Part shown: in pieces, positions 32,798-42,926 of the stretch
How positions within the stretch are numbered: the first letter of the stretch is position 1
How the letters are laid out: every line of letters starts with the position of its first letter
From: Paenarthrobacter nicotinovorans
GTDB lineage: Bacteria; Actinomycetota; Actinomycetes; Actinomycetales; Micrococcaceae
Direction of reading: 5' to 3'
DNA: 64,000 nt
NCBI RefSeq assembly: GCF_007670255.1
Contig: NZ_SZVS01000001.1
Coordinates: forward strand, 186,001-250,000
Notes under the pieces: model-generated
What the model saw: the letters and a program-made list of their open reading frames with translations, nothing else
Told to the model about the DNA's origin: nothing
The model's database searches: none
Made by a program: the position numbers and the translations under genes

Positions 32798-34813
32798 GTG
32801 GCAGATCCATCAAGTTACCGGCCCCGCACGGGTGAAATTCCCACCACCCCGGGCGTCTATCGTTTCCGTGACCCGCATGGCCGGGTCATCTATGTGGGCA
32901 AGGCAAAGAACCTCCGTTCCAGGCTGAACTCCTACTTCGCCAACCCCGCCGGGCTGCTCCCGAAGACCCATGCCATGGTCCATGCAGCCAGCAGCGTTGA
33001 GTGGACGGTGGTTGGGAGCGAGCTGGAGTCTTTGCAGCTCGAGTACACGTGGATCAAGGAGTTCAAGCCGCGCTTCAACGTAGTCTTCCGTGACGATAAG
33101 ACCTATCCGTACCTGGCCGTGACCATGGGCGAGAAATTTCCCCGGGTGCAGGTCATGCGCGGGGAACGCCGGAAAGGCACTCGGTACTTCGGACCGTATA
33201 CCGCCGGTGCCATCAGGGAAACCATGGACACGCTCCTCAGGGTCTTCCCGGTCCGCAGCTGCAGTGCTGGGGTGTTCAAGCGGGCCCAGGCCAGTGGCCG
33301 TCCTTGCCTGCTGGGCTACATCGACAAGTGCTCGGCACCCTGCGTGGGTCGGGTTACTCCCGATGAGCACAGGGTCCTGGCCGAAGACTTCTGTTCCTTC
33401 ATGGGCGGAGAAGCCAAGCGCTTCATCAGCAGGCTGGAGAAGGACATGGCAGCGGCGGTGGCTGAGCTTGACTACGAGAAAGCTGCGGGGCTGAGGGACG
33501 ACATCATCGCCCTGCGCAAGGTGTTTGAGCGCAACGCCGTGGTCCTTGCCGAGGACACCGATGCCGACGTCTTCGCCCTGCACGATGACGAACTGGAAGC
33601 CTCCGTCCAGGTCTTCCACGTCCGTGGAGGCCGGGTCCGTGGGCAACGTGGCTGGGTTGTTGAGAAGGTCGAGGACGCCACCACTCCGGAACTCATCGAG
33701 CACCTGCTGCAACAGGTTTATGGGGAAGACAGCGAGGTACAGGGCAGGATCCCCCGCGAAGTCCTGGTGCCGGAGAACCCCAGCAACCATGACGAACTCA
33801 CACAATGGCTTGGGGGATTGCGTGGCGCCAAGGTGGACATCCGGGTTCCCCAACGCGGCGACAAGGCAGCGTTGATGTCCACCGTGCGCGAGAATGCCGA
33901 GCAAGCCCTCAAGCTTCACAAGACCCGCCGGGCGGGGGATATCACCGTCCGTTCGCTGGCACTCCAGGAGCTCCAGGAGGCCCTGGATATCCCGGTCCCC
34001 TTGCTGCGCATCGAATGTTTCGATATTTCCCACGTGCAGGGAACGAACGTGGTTGCCTCCATGGTGGTGGTCGAGGACGGACTCCCGAAAAAAGCCGACT
34101 ACCGCAAGTTCTCCATTACGGGGGCAGCCGCTGCCGACGACACCGCAGCGATGCATGACGTCCTGACGCGGAGGTTCAGGCACTATCTGACGGACAAAGC
34201 TGCCCAGGTACCTGTCGTGTCCGGCGAGATCGTCAACCCCACGCGGTCCGCCTCCAGCGGCGTCACGGAAGCACCGCCGTCGGACGGTACCTCACCGGCA
34301 CCGAAGGCCAAGTTCGCGTACCCGCCCAACCTCGTGGTGGTCGACGGCGGCCAGCCGCAGGTCAACGCCGCTGCGCGCGCCCTTGCAGACCTCGGGATCG
34401 ACGACGTCTACGTCGTAGGGTTGGCCAAACGCCTGGAAGAGGTGTGGCTTCCGGACAGCGACTTCCCGGTGATCCTGCCCAGAACCTCCCAGGGTCTGTA
34501 CCTCCTGCAACGCATCCGTGACGAAGCCCACCGTTTCGCCATCACCTTCCACCGCCAAAAGCGGGGCAAGGCCATGACGGTCTCGGTCCTGGACGGCGTT
34601 CCGGGGCTGGGCGAGGCCAAACGCAAAGCACTGGTTGCGCATTTTGGCTCGCTCAAGAAGATCAAGGCTGCCTCAGTGGAGGAACTGACGTCAGCAAAGG
34701 GCATCGGTCCCGCGCTGGCCGCCGCCGTGGTACAGCACTTGGGTTCAACAGCCGACGACGGCGAAACTGCGCCTGCCGTGAACATGACCACCGGCGAAAT
34801 CATCGAATCTTAG
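32798..34813 (+). CDS. uvrC: excinuclease ABC subunit C
   Basis: The 671-residue dual-incision nuclease of excision repair. The GIY-YIG domain starts [20 protein letters not shown] (about 12-31). The UVR domain (about 205-240) contacts UvrB. The RNase H-like 5'-incision domain has [12 protein letters not shown] (about 404-415) and [14 protein letters not shown] tandem helix-hairpin-helix ends the protein ([19 protein letters not shown]). A linker of about 30 residues rich in Ser/Pro/Thr near 475-505 interrupts the RNase H-like domain. Start GTG 32798. Confidence 0.96.
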   Translation: MADPSSYRPRTGEIPTTPGVYRFRDPHGRVIYVGKAKNLRSRLNSYFANPAGLLPKTHAMVHAASSVEWTVVGSELESLQLEYTWIKEFKPRFNVVFRDDKTYPYLAVTMGEKFPRVQVMRGERRKGTRYFGPYTAGAIRETMDTLLRVFPVRSCSAGVFKRAQASGRPCLLGYIDKCSAPCVGRVTPDEHRVLAEDFCSFMGGEAKRFISRLEKDMAAAVAELDYEKAAGLRDDIIALRKVFERNAVVLAEDTDADVFALHDDELEASVQVFHVRGGRVRGQRGWVVEKVEDATTPELIEHLLQQVYGEDSEVQGRIPREVLVPENPSNHDELTQWLGGLRGAKVDIRVPQRGDKAALMSTVRENAEQALKLHKTRRAGDITVRSLALQELQEALDIPVPLLRIECFDISHVQGTNVVASMVVVEDGLPKKADYRKFSITGAAAADDTAAMHDVLTRRFRHYLTDKAAQVPVVSGEIVNPTRSASSGVTEAPPSDGTSPAPKAKFAYPPNLVVVDGGQPQVNAAARALADLGIDDVYVVGLAKRLEEVWLPDSDFPVILPRTSQGLYLLQRIRDEAHRFAITFHRQKRGKAMTVSVLDGVPGLGEAKRKALVAHFGSLKKIKAASVEELTSAKGIGPALAAAVVQHLGSTADDGETAPAVNMTTGEIIES

Positions 34814-34929
34814 CTAGGGTAAGAACTTGGCCGCTGCCGCATTCCGGAGCCGGAGACCACGCGTACTTGGTCGTGTCCGGTGGGGGACGCACGCAGCTAT
34901 GAACTTTTGCGAGGAAACGGGGACAACTG

Positions 34930-35853
34930 ATGGATGAGGCAACGGCTGGGTCCGGCACGGAGCAGGACGGCCTGACGCCCGTTAAGCCGCCCGAGGCGGA
35001 GCTTTTGGTCGTTACGGGCATGTCCGGGGCAGGCCGCAGCACTGCTTCCGATGCCCTTGAGGACCACGGCTGGTACGTCGTGGACAACCTGCCGCCGCAG
35101 ATGCTGGGGACCTTGGCTGAGATCGTTTCCCATGCCCCCAAGTCCATTCCCAAGCTTGCGGTGGTGGTGGACGTTCGCAGCAAGGACCTGTTCACGGACA
35201 TCCAGACGGCGTTGGGTGCCCTGAGCGCCAGCGGTATTACGTTCCGGGTGCTCTTCCTTGATGCGAAGGACGACGTCCTGGTCCGCCGTTTCGAGCAGGG
35301 CCGCCGGCCGCACCCGCTGCAGGGCGGCGGCCGGATCCTGGATGGCATCGGCATCGAGCGTGAGGTCCTGCGGGAACTGCGCGAGCACGCCGACGTTGTT
35401 TTGGACACTTCCGAGTTCAACGTCCACGGCCTTGCCACCGCCATCACCGAGCTCTTCAGTGACACGGGACCGGTGACCCTGCGACTGAACGTCATGAGTT
35501 TCGGCTTCAAGTACGGCCTGCCCGTTGACGCCAACTTCGTCGCCGACGCCCGTTTCATTCCCAATCCGCACTGGGTCCCGCAGCTTCGTCCGCATACGGG
35601 CCTTGACGAAGACGTCAGCGACTACGTACTGGGGGCCAACGGCGTCCAGGAGTTCGTGGACCGGTACGTCAAGGCGCTGGAACCGGTCCTTGACGGCTAC
35701 CGCCAGGAGAACAAGCACTACGCCACCTTGGCTGTTGGCTGCACCGGCGGCAAACACCGTTCGGTGGCTGTCGCCGTCGAGCTTTCCAAACGACTTGCCC
35801 AGTATCCGCGGGTGACCGTTACCACCGCCCACCGCGACCTGGGACGCGAGTAG
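34930..35853 (+). CDS. rapZ: RapZ/YvcJ-family nucleotide-binding protein
   Basis: A 307-residue P-loop protein. Walker A GMSGAGRS is at about 30-37, followed by GWYVVDNLPPQML. The C-terminal block YATLAVGCTGGKHRSVAVAV (about 268-287) is the RNA-binding/phosphate-sensing region in E. coli RapZ, which steers decay of GlmZ RNA. In Gram-positives (YvcJ) it has GTPase activity and affects cell wall metabolism. Start ATG 34930 follows GAGGAAACGGGG. The stop shares one base with the yvcK GTG. Confidence 0.92.
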   Translation: MDEATAGSGTEQDGLTPVKPPEAELLVVTGMSGAGRSTASDALEDHGWYVVDNLPPQMLGTLAEIVSHAPKSIPKLAVVVDVRSKDLFTDIQTALGALSASGITFRVLFLDAKDDVLVRRFEQGRRPHPLQGGGRILDGIGIEREVLRELREHADVVLDTSEFNVHGLATAITELFSDTGPVTLRLNVMSFGFKYGLPVDANFVADARFIPNPHWVPQLRPHTGLDEDVSDYVLGANGVQEFVDRYVKALEPVLDGYRQENKHYATLAVGCTGGKHRSVAVAVELSKRLAQYPRVTVTTAHRDLGRE

Positions 35854-36869
35854 TGGGGGTCCTTACGGGCCCGCTGCCCCTCATCCCGCCCAAAGGCGTG
35901 CCCGGAAGCCAACAGAAGAAGAGTCCGTCCGTTGTCGCCTTGGGCGGCGGACACGGCCTGGCGGCTTCACTCTCGGCATTGCGGCTGCTCACCTCTGAGC
36001 TGACCGCCATTGTCACGGTAGCGGACGACGGCGGATCCTCCGGGCGTCTGCGGGAGGAGTACGGCGTCCTCCCGCCCGGAGATCTGCGCATGGCCCTGAG
36101 CGCGCTGTGCGACGACACCGACTGGGGCCGGACCTGGCGCGACGTCATGCAGCACCGCTTCAAGCCGGGATCGGCCAAAGGCGGATCCCTGGACAACCAC
36201 GCCATGGGCAACCTGTTGATCGTCACGCTCTGGGAGCTGCTGGGGGACACCGTAGCGGGCCTGAAGTGGGCGGGGGCACTGCTGGGCGCGCGTGGCCAGG
36301 TGCTGCCGATGTCCAGTATCCCGCTGACCATCGAGGGCAAGGCCCGCAGGGAGCTGCCGGATGGCGGGTACGAGCTTCATACCGTGCGCGGGCAGGCCAA
36401 GTGTGCGGTTGCGGGCAAGCTTGAAGAAGTCAAGCTGTATCCCGAGGACGCTCCCGCCTGCACGGAAGCCCTGACCGCAATAGAACTTGCTGACTGGGTC
36501 ATCCTTGGTCCGGGCTCCTGGTACACCTCCGTGCTGCCGCATTTGCTGCTTCCCGAGCTGCGGCAGGCTCTTGGTGACACGGCAGCCAAGCGCTGCCTGA
36601 CCATGAACCTGGACGTTGAAACCAAAGAGACCTCCGGCATGACTGCTGCCGATCACCTTGACGTACTGCGGCGCTACGCACCGGAATTCAGCGTGGACGT
36701 GGTCCTCGCCGATCCCGCGGCAGTCCAGGACATCAAGGCCTTTGAAAAGGCTGCCGGGATGATCGGGGCTGAAGTGGTGTTGGGTAGAGTAGGGGCGTCG
36801 AGGCGCCGCCCAGTCCATGACCCATTGCTGCTGGCAGCGGCTTACCACGATATTTTCGGGAACAGTTAG
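35853..36869 (+). CDS. yvcK: YvcK/CofD-like gluconeogenesis factor
   Basis: A 338-residue protein of the CofD-like family with VVALGGGHGLAASLSALR (about 28-45) and VTVADDGGSSGRLREEYG (about 54-71), which bind a nucleotide sugar in B. subtilis YvcK. NHAMGNLLIVTLWE and LGPGSWYTSVLPHLL are further conserved blocks. It supports peptidoglycan precursor flux on gluconeogenic carbon. The GTG start overlaps the rapZ stop by one base (TAGTG). Confidence 0.92.
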   Translation: MGVLTGPLPLIPPKGVPGSQQKKSPSVVALGGGHGLAASLSALRLLTSELTAIVTVADDGGSSGRLREEYGVLPPGDLRMALSALCDDTDWGRTWRDVMQHRFKPGSAKGGSLDNHAMGNLLIVTLWELLGDTVAGLKWAGALLGARGQVLPMSSIPLTIEGKARRELPDGGYELHTVRGQAKCAVAGKLEEVKLYPEDAPACTEALTAIELADWVILGPGSWYTSVLPHLLLPELRQALGDTAAKRCLTMNLDVETKETSGMTAADHLDVLRRYAPEFSVDVVLADPAAVQDIKAFEKAAGMIGAEVVLGRVGASRRRPVHDPLLLAAAYHDIFGNS

Positions 36870-36878
36870 GAATACGCG

Positions 36879-37859
36879 ATGGCACTTACTGCGTCGGTCA
36901 AGGACGAACTGTCCCGGCTGGACATCAAGAAATCTTCGGTCCGCAAAGCGGAGGTTTCTGCAATGCTGCGCTTCGCCGGCGGACTGCACATCATCTCCGG
37001 CCGGATCGTCATTGAGGCTGAAGTCGATCTCGCCTCCACGGCACGGCGCTTGCGGGCCGCGATTGCCGAAGTCTACGGCCACCAAAGCGAAATCATCGTC
37101 GTTTCAGGTGGCGGCTTGCGGCGCGGAAGCCGCTACGTGGTCCGCGTTGTGCGCGACGGGGAAGCCCTGGCACGCCAGACAGGCCTGTTGGATGGCCGTG
37201 GGCGACCGGTTCGCGGTCTACCGTCAGTGGTAGTCAACGGTTCGGCCGCTGACGCCGAAGCAGTGTGGCGGGGCGCCTTCCTCGCCCACGGCTCCCTCAC
37301 CGAACCGGGGCGTTCCTCCTCCCTCGAGGTAACCTGCCCGGGGCCGGAATCGGCCCTGGCGTTGGTGGGCGCCGCCCGACGTCTTGGCATCCAGGCCAAG
37401 GCTCGTGAAGTGCGCGGTGTGGACCGCGTGGTGATCCGGGACGGAGACACCATCGCCGCCCTCCTGACGCGGATGGGCGCCCATGACGCCCTCATGGTGT
37501 GGGAGGAACGGCGGATGCGGAAGGAAGTCAGGGCCACCGCCAACAGGCTGGCCAATTTTGACGATGCCAACCTTCGCCGCTCGGCCCAGGCCGCAGTGGC
37601 TGCCGGCGCCAGGGTGGACAGAGCCTTGGAGATTCTGGGCGACGACGTTCCGGACCACCTCAAATACGCCGGCGAACTCCGCGTGGCACACAAGCAGGCG
37701 AGCCTTGACGAACTCGGCCGGCTTGCCGACCCGCCCATGACCAAAGACGCGATTGCGGGCCGTATCCGGCGGCTCCTGGCCATGGCTGACAAGCGCGCCC
37801 TGGACCTCGGAATTCCCGGGACTGAGGCAAATGTGACTCCCGAAATGATGGACGAGTAG
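36879..37859 (+). CDS. whiA: WhiA sporulation/cell division regulator
   Basis: A 326-residue DNA-binding protein. The N-terminal two thirds is a degenerate LAGLIDADG homing-endonuclease fold ([20 protein letters not shown] near 126-145). The C-terminal helix-turn-helix contains [20 protein letters not shown] (about 277-296). WhiA controls sporulation in Streptomyces and division or chromosome segregation in non-sporulating relatives. Third gene of rapZ-yvcK-whiA, 9 bases after yvcK, with AGGA upstream of ATG 36879. Confidence 0.95.
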   Translation: MALTASVKDELSRLDIKKSSVRKAEVSAMLRFAGGLHIISGRIVIEAEVDLASTARRLRAAIAEVYGHQSEIIVVSGGGLRRGSRYVVRVVRDGEALARQTGLLDGRGRPVRGLPSVVVNGSAADAEAVWRGAFLAHGSLTEPGRSSSLEVTCPGPESALALVGAARRLGIQAKAREVRGVDRVVIRDGDTIAALLTRMGAHDALMVWEERRMRKEVRATANRLANFDDANLRRSAQAAVAAGARVDRALEILGDDVPDHLKYAGELRVAHKQASLDELGRLADPPMTKDAIAGRIRRLLAMADKRALDLGIPGTEANVTPEMMDE

Positions 37860-37898
37860 TAAGCACCCATAGAATCGGGACAGCAGGGAGGAAATACT

Positions 37899-38012
37899 GT
37901 GAGGCACCCACGGGTTGTTCCCGGGGGAGGCAAGAGCAGCTTCTTCCCCAAGGATTTCCGGTTGGCCCGCCGGCCGGATGAACATAACGAGAGTTACCAA
38001 ACCGGACGCTAG
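37899..38012 (+). CDS. candidate 37-residue small protein upstream of sodA
   Basis: A short ORF starting GTG 37899 with an excellent ribosome-binding site AGGGAGGA (37885-37892) 6 bases upstream, and a TAGAAT -10 box at 37870-37875. The peptide starts MRHPRVVPGGGKSSFFPKD, is basic in its first two thirds and polar at the end (DEHNESYQTGR), with no membrane segment. It ends 21 bases before the sodA start. I do not recognise it. The ribosome-binding site is the main support. Confidence 0.5.
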   Translation: MRHPRVVPGGGKSSFFPKDFRLARRPDEHNESYQTGR

Positions 38013-38033
38013 TCCATTACATTGGAGGATTTC

Positions 38034-38657
38034 GTGACAGAGTACGTTCTGCCCGAGCTCGGCTACGACTACGCAGCACTCGAGCCGCACATTTCGGCGA
38101 AGATCATGGAGCTGCACCACAGCAAGCACCACGCTGCCTACGTTGCAGGCGCCAACAACGCCCTCGCCCAGCTCGCCGAAGCCCGCGACAAGGGTGACTT
38201 CGCCAACATCAACCGCCTCTCCAAGGACCTCGCGTTCCACACCGGCGGCCACATCAACCACTCCGTGTTCTGGAACAACATCTCCCCGGATGGCGGCGAC
38301 AAGCCCGAAGGCGAACTCGCTGCCGCCATCGACGACGCTTTCGGCTCGTTCGATGCTTTCCGTGCACAGTTCACCGCAGCAGCCCTCGGTCTCCAGGGCT
38401 CCGGCTGGGCCTTCCTGGCCTACGAGCCCATCGGTGGAAACCTGGTCATCGAGCAGCTCTACGATCAGCAGGGCAACGTAGCAGTCGGCACCACCCCGCT
38501 GCTCATGCTCGACATGTGGGAGCACGCCTTCTACCTGGACTACGTCAACGTCAAGGCTGACTACGTCAAGGCGTTCTGGAACATCGCCAACTGGGCCGAC
38601 GTCGCCAAGCGTTTTGAAGCAGCCCGCACCAACGCAACGGGCCTTATCGTCCTGTAG
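38034..38657 (+). CDS. sodA: superoxide dismutase (Fe/Mn)
   Basis: A 207-residue cytosolic Fe/Mn superoxide dismutase. Metal ligands are in [13 protein letters not shown] (first His), [10 protein letters not shown] (second His region) and [11 protein letters not shown] (Asp and His). [12 protein letters not shown] is the conserved mid-block. Mn is the likely metal in actinobacteria, but residues alone do not prove it. The start is GTG 38034, fixed by GGAGGA at 38024-38029; an in-frame TTG at 38022 lies within that box. Confidence 0.95.
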   Translation: MTEYVLPELGYDYAALEPHISAKIMELHHSKHHAAYVAGANNALAQLAEARDKGDFANINRLSKDLAFHTGGHINHSVFWNNISPDGGDKPEGELAAAIDDAFGSFDAFRAQFTAAALGLQGSGWAFLAYEPIGGNLVIEQLYDQQGNVAVGTTPLLMLDMWEHAFYLDYVNVKADYVKAFWNIANWADVAKRFEAARTNATGLIVL

Positions 38658-38726
38658 TTGGTGAGTTCCGGTTCACGCGGATGTAACAAAAGTCACTTTT
38701 TGCGTGAATTGGGCCGAAATGCTGAA

Positions 38727-38758
38727 AAGCCTGCCTCCGCAGTTGCGGGGGCAGGCTT
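38727..38758 (+). terminator. sodA terminator hairpin
   Basis: AAGCCTGCC (38727-38735) pairs with GGCAGGCTT (38750-38758), with an inner CCGCA-GT-TGCGG continuing the stem. There is little T-run after it. The remaining 170 bases to gap hold a small hairpin (GAAGGC-N5-GCCTTC, 38782-38798) and probably the gap promoter. Confidence 0.75.
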
Positions 38759-38922
38759 AGTTAAACGTAAGATGGATCACGGAAGGCGGTTAGCCTTCAG
38801 CAACGTGGCTGGTCGCCCTCCGATCTGATAATCACCTCTGCCCAACGACGTGCGGGGTCTGTTAGTTGGAAATATCTGATCCGACTCACTAGGCGTGCTT
38901 GCAAGAGCACCAAGGAGATTGA

Positions 38923-39939
<1,017 letters not shown>

Positions 39940-39948
39940 GGTAGACAC

Positions 39949-41175
39949 ATGACATCTCACACCCTCAACGAACTCATCGCTGAAGGTGTCCGCGGGCGGT
40001 ACATTCTGGTCAGAAGTGACCTGAATGTGCCGCTCGACGGCTCTACAGTGACCGACGACGGCCGTATCAAGGCCTCCCTTCCGGTCCTCAAGAAGCTCTC
40101 GGACGCCGGTGCCCGTGTGCTCGTAACCGCCCACCTTGGACGCCCCAAGGGCGCACCCGAAGAAAAGTACTCATTGAAGCCCGCTGTCGAGCGCCTCGCG
40201 GAACTCGCGGACTTCAAGGTCCAGCTTGCTGCGGATACTGTTGGCGCGTCCGCCAAGGAACACGCTGCTGCTCTGCAGGACGGTGAAGTCCTCGTCCTGG
40301 AGAATGTCCGCTTTGACGCCAGGGAGACCAGCAAGGACGACGCCGAGCGCGGCACCTTCGCTGACGAGCTGGTTGCCCTCACGGGCAGCAACGGAGCGTA
40401 CGTGGACGATGCCTTCGGAGCGGTCCACCGCAAGCATGCGAGCGTCTTCGACGTCGCGAAACGGCTGCCCTCCTACCTTGGTGACCTTGTGCACACTGAG
40501 GTTGAGGTCCTGCGGAAGCTCACCACGGACACCCAGCGTCCCTACGTGGTGGTTCTCGGCGGCTCCAAGGTCTCCGACAAATTGGCTGTCATCGACAACC
40601 TCCTGGGCAAGGCTGACACCATTCTCGTAGGTGGCGGCATGCTGTTTACCTTCCTTGCAGCTGCAGGGCACAAGGTGGCTGGCAGCCTGCTCGAAGAGGA
40701 CCAGATTCCGGTCGTCCAGGACTACCTGAAGCGTGCCGCCGACGCAGGCACATCCTTCGTCATTCCCACCGACGTCGTGGTCGCCAGCCGCTTCGCCGCG
40801 GATGCCGAGCATGAGGTAGTCAAGGCAGATGCCATCGAGGACAGTGCTTTCGGCGCTTCCGGCATCGGCCTGGACATCGGACCGGAATCAGCATCCGCTT
40901 TTGCCGCGCAAATCGAAGGCGCCAAGACGGTCTTCTGGAACGGTCCCATGGGCGTCTTCGAGTTCGAAGCGTTCGCCAATGGCACCCGTGCCATCGCGCA
41001 GGCGTTGACCGACACGGTGGCCTTTACTGTGGTCGGCGGTGGCGACTCCGCCGCAGCCGTCCGGACCCTCGGGTTCGACGATTCGCAGTTCGGCCACATC
41101 TCCACCGGTGGCGGCGCCAGCCTGGAATACCTTGAAGGCAAGGACCTTCCCGGACTGAGCGTCCTGGACCGCTAA
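39949..41175 (+). CDS. pgk: phosphoglycerate kinase
   Basis: The 408-residue glycolytic kinase that makes ATP from 1,3-bisphosphoglycerate. The signature [14 protein letters not shown] (about 18-31), substrate block [17 protein letters not shown], hinge [12 protein letters not shown] and nucleotide site [13 protein letters not shown] with [11 protein letters not shown] are all present. It starts 9 bases after gap. A strong hairpin separates it from tpiA. Confidence 0.97.
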   Translation: MTSHTLNELIAEGVRGRYILVRSDLNVPLDGSTVTDDGRIKASLPVLKKLSDAGARVLVTAHLGRPKGAPEEKYSLKPAVERLAELADFKVQLAADTVGASAKEHAAALQDGEVLVLENVRFDARETSKDDAERGTFADELVALTGSNGAYVDDAFGAVHRKHASVFDVAKRLPSYLGDLVHTEVEVLRKLTTDTQRPYVVVLGGSKVSDKLAVIDNLLGKADTILVGGGMLFTFLAAAGHKVAGSLLEEDQIPVVQDYLKRAADAGTSFVIPTDVVVASRFAADAEHEVVKADAIEDSAFGASGIGLDIGPESASAFAAQIEGAKTVFWNGPMGVFEFEAFANGTRAIAQALTDTVAFTVVGGGDSAAAVRTLGFDDSQFGHISTGGGASLEYLEGKDLPGLSVLDR

Positions 41176-41185
41176 AGCACCAACT

Positions 41186-41219
41186 CGGCCGGCAGGACGC
41201 CACAGCGTCCTGCCGGCCG
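41186..41219 (+). terminator. 15-bp hairpin between pgk and tpiA
   Basis: A perfect 15-bp stem (41186-41200 / 41205-41219, beginning CGGCCGGCAGG) with a CACA loop. It lacks a T-run and sits inside the glycolytic operon. It may be a partial terminator or an RNA-processing or stability element rather than an operon end. Confidence 0.6.
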
Positions 41220-41252
41220 TTCAACATCCCGACGCATTCCCTTGGAGTACAT

Positions 41253-42068
41253 GTGACTACCTCCGCCAACGGCAACTTTGTCCGCAGGCCGTTCATCGCC
41301 GGTAACTGGAAGATGAACATGGACCACGTGCAAGGCATCACCTTGCTGCAGAAGCTCGCTTGGACCTTGTCCGACGCGAACCACGACTACACCCGTGTCG
41401 AGGTTGCCGTGTTCCCGCCGTTCACCGACCTCCGTGGTGTCCAGACGCTGGTCCAGGGTGACGAGCTCGACGTCGTTTATGGTGGACAGGATCTGTCCCA
41501 GTTCGACTCCGGAGCCTACACCGGTGACATCTCCGGCCAGTTCCTTAACAAGCTCGGCTGCTCCTACGTCCTGGTGGGCCACAGCGAACGCCGCACCCTC
41601 CATAACGAATCAGACGAGGTCCTCAACGCCAAGGTGAAGGCCGCCTTCCGTCATGAAGTCACCCCGGTCCTTTGCGTTGGAGAAGGCCTCGACATCCGCC
41701 AGGCGGGAACCCACGTGGAGCACACTCTCGCCCAGCTGCGTGCCGGAGTCGAGGGACTGACTGACGAACAAGCCGCTGAACTCGTGGTGGCTTATGAGCC
41801 CGTCTGGGCCATCGGTACCGGTGAAGTCGCCGGCCCGGGGGACGCACAGGAAATGTGTGCGGCCATCCGCGCGGAACTGGCAGTTCTGTTCAATGATGCC
41901 GTCGCCGCCAAGACGCGCTTGCTTTACGGAGGATCCGTCAAAGCCAACAACGCGGCCGCTATCATGGCTGAAACAGACGTAGATGGACTTCTTGTGGGTG
42001 GCGCCAGCCTCGACCCCGCTGAATTTGCTAACATTGTCAGGTTCGAGAGCCACCTCGTCACGGACTAG
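41253..42068 (+). CDS. tpiA: triosephosphate isomerase
   Basis: The 271-residue glycolytic isomerase. The N-terminal Lys lies in [14 protein letters not shown] (about 10-23), the catalytic His in [11 protein letters not shown] and the catalytic Glu in [13 protein letters not shown] (about 176-188). The phosphate loop is [11 protein letters not shown]. Start GTG 41253 with TTGGAG upstream. It follows the pgk hairpin. Confidence 0.97.
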   Translation: MTTSANGNFVRRPFIAGNWKMNMDHVQGITLLQKLAWTLSDANHDYTRVEVAVFPPFTDLRGVQTLVQGDELDVVYGGQDLSQFDSGAYTGDISGQFLNKLGCSYVLVGHSERRTLHNESDEVLNAKVKAAFRHEVTPVLCVGEGLDIRQAGTHVEHTLAQLRAGVEGLTDEQAAELVVAYEPVWAIGTGEVAGPGDAQEMCAAIRAELAVLFNDAVAAKTRLLYGGSVKANNAAAIMAETDVDGLLVGGASLDPAEFANIVRFESHLVTD

Positions 42069-42104
42069 TCCGGCTCCCGTTTTCCGCTTCTTCGAAAGGC
42101 CGTC

Positions 42105-42362
42105 GTGGACGTTCTTCAAATCATCCTGCAGATTCTGCTGGCCATCACCAGCCTTCTGCTGACGCTGCTCATACTCCTGCACAAGGGACGTGGCGGCGGT
42201 TTGTCCGACATGTTCGGTGGCGGAATGAGCTCCGGATTGAGTTCCTCCGGCGTGGCCGAGCGTAACCTGAACCGCTTCACCATCATTCTTGGTATTACGT
42301 GGGGCGTTGTCATCATCGGGTTGGGACTCATCATGCGCTTCAGCTCCGGCGGCGACTCCTAG
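42105..42362 (+). CDS. secG: preprotein translocase subunit SecG
   Basis: An 85-residue membrane protein of the SecYEG channel. Two hydrophobic helices (about 3-25 and 59-77) flank the conserved loop HKGRGGGLSDMFGGGM (about 27-42). Start GTG 42105 has AAAGG upstream. The tpiA-secG linkage is typical of actinobacteria. Confidence 0.95.
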   Translation: MDVLQIILQILLAITSLLLTLLILLHKGRGGGLSDMFGGGMSSGLSSSGVAERNLNRFTIILGITWGVVIIGLGLIMRFSSGGDS

Positions 42363-42374
42363 TCTCCGCAGGGC

Positions 42375-42408
42375 GGGGAGGTTCCCTTACGGGAGCCTCC
42401 CCATTTTT
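42375..42408 (+). terminator. secG intrinsic terminator
   Basis: GGGGAGG (42375-42381) pairs with CCTCCCC (42396-42402), with an inner CCC-TTAC-GGG, followed by five T at 42404-42408. It ends the gap-pgk-tpiA-secG operon. Confidence 0.88.
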
Positions 42409-42458
42409 ATGTTCCGATCGGCACCCAACTACCAGTGCCGCCGTCGGGCCCCCAGCAT

Positions 42459-42464
42459 TAGACT
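42459..42464 (+). promoter_or_regulatory. rbpA promoter -10 box
   Basis: TAGACT lies 7 bases before the ATG of an 8-codon ORF and 66 bases before the rbpA start. A transcript would begin at or near the short ORF. Confidence 0.5.
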
Positions 42465-42471
42465 GACCCTG

Positions 42472-42498
42472 ATGGCTGCAAAGCCTCCAGGGCCGTGA
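42472..42498 (+). CDS. candidate 8-residue leader peptide of rbpA
   Basis: The ORF encodes MAAKPPGP and stops at TGA. Its ATG is at the expected leaderless position after the TAGACT box. A short hairpin GGCCG-TGA-CGGCC (42491-42503) places the stop codon in its loop. The PPGP end could slow ribosomes. It might regulate rbpA, but chance is not excluded. Confidence 0.35.
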   Translation: MAAKPPGP

Positions 42499-42530
42499 CG
42501 GCCGACCACTGAGTCGTTAGGGGTTCAAAG

Positions 42531-42926
42531 ATGGTTCATGGCACGCCTGGTTATCGGGGCACTCGTGTAGGAGTCGCCCAAGGATCCGAGGCAAGAAATC
42601 ACAGTGACCACGGCCAGGGCGATCAACTGCCGCGTATTCGCGTTCCCTATTGGTGTTCAAAGGGCCACGAAACGCGGCTTGTTTTTCTTAAGCTTCCCGA
42701 CGAACAGATTCCGCAGACCTGGGACTGCCCCAAATGCGGGATGCCGGCATCGCGGGATCCCGGTCGCCCTGCTGCTCCCCGGGCCGACGAGGAGCTCTTC
42801 AAGTCCCATCTGGACTACGTTAAAGAAAGACGCTCCAGCCAAGACGCCGAAGCTGTCCTGGCCGGAGCGTTGGAGCGGTTACGCGCCCGCGGGATCCTTT
42901 CGGACCAGTTGCTGGGGGACACGTGA
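42531..42926 (+). CDS. rbpA: RNA polymerase-binding protein RbpA
   Basis: A 131-residue actinobacterial transcription factor that stabilises the sigma factor-core polymerase open complex. The core tail YRGTRVG (about 8-14), the zinc-ribbon cysteines in WCSKGHE and WDCPKCGMPA, and the sigma-interacting C-terminal helices HLDYVKERRSSQDAEAVLAG are recognisable. It is about 20 residues longer than the mycobacterial form. Start ATG 42531 has TTAGGGG 7 bases upstream. Its last 48 bases overlap the convergent pgl gene. Confidence 0.9.
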   Translation: MVHGTPGYRGTRVGVAQGSEARNHSDHGQGDQLPRIRVPYWCSKGHETRLVFLKLPDEQIPQTWDCPKCGMPASRDPGRPAAPRADEELFKSHLDYVKERRSSQDAEAVLAGALERLRARGILSDQLLGDT

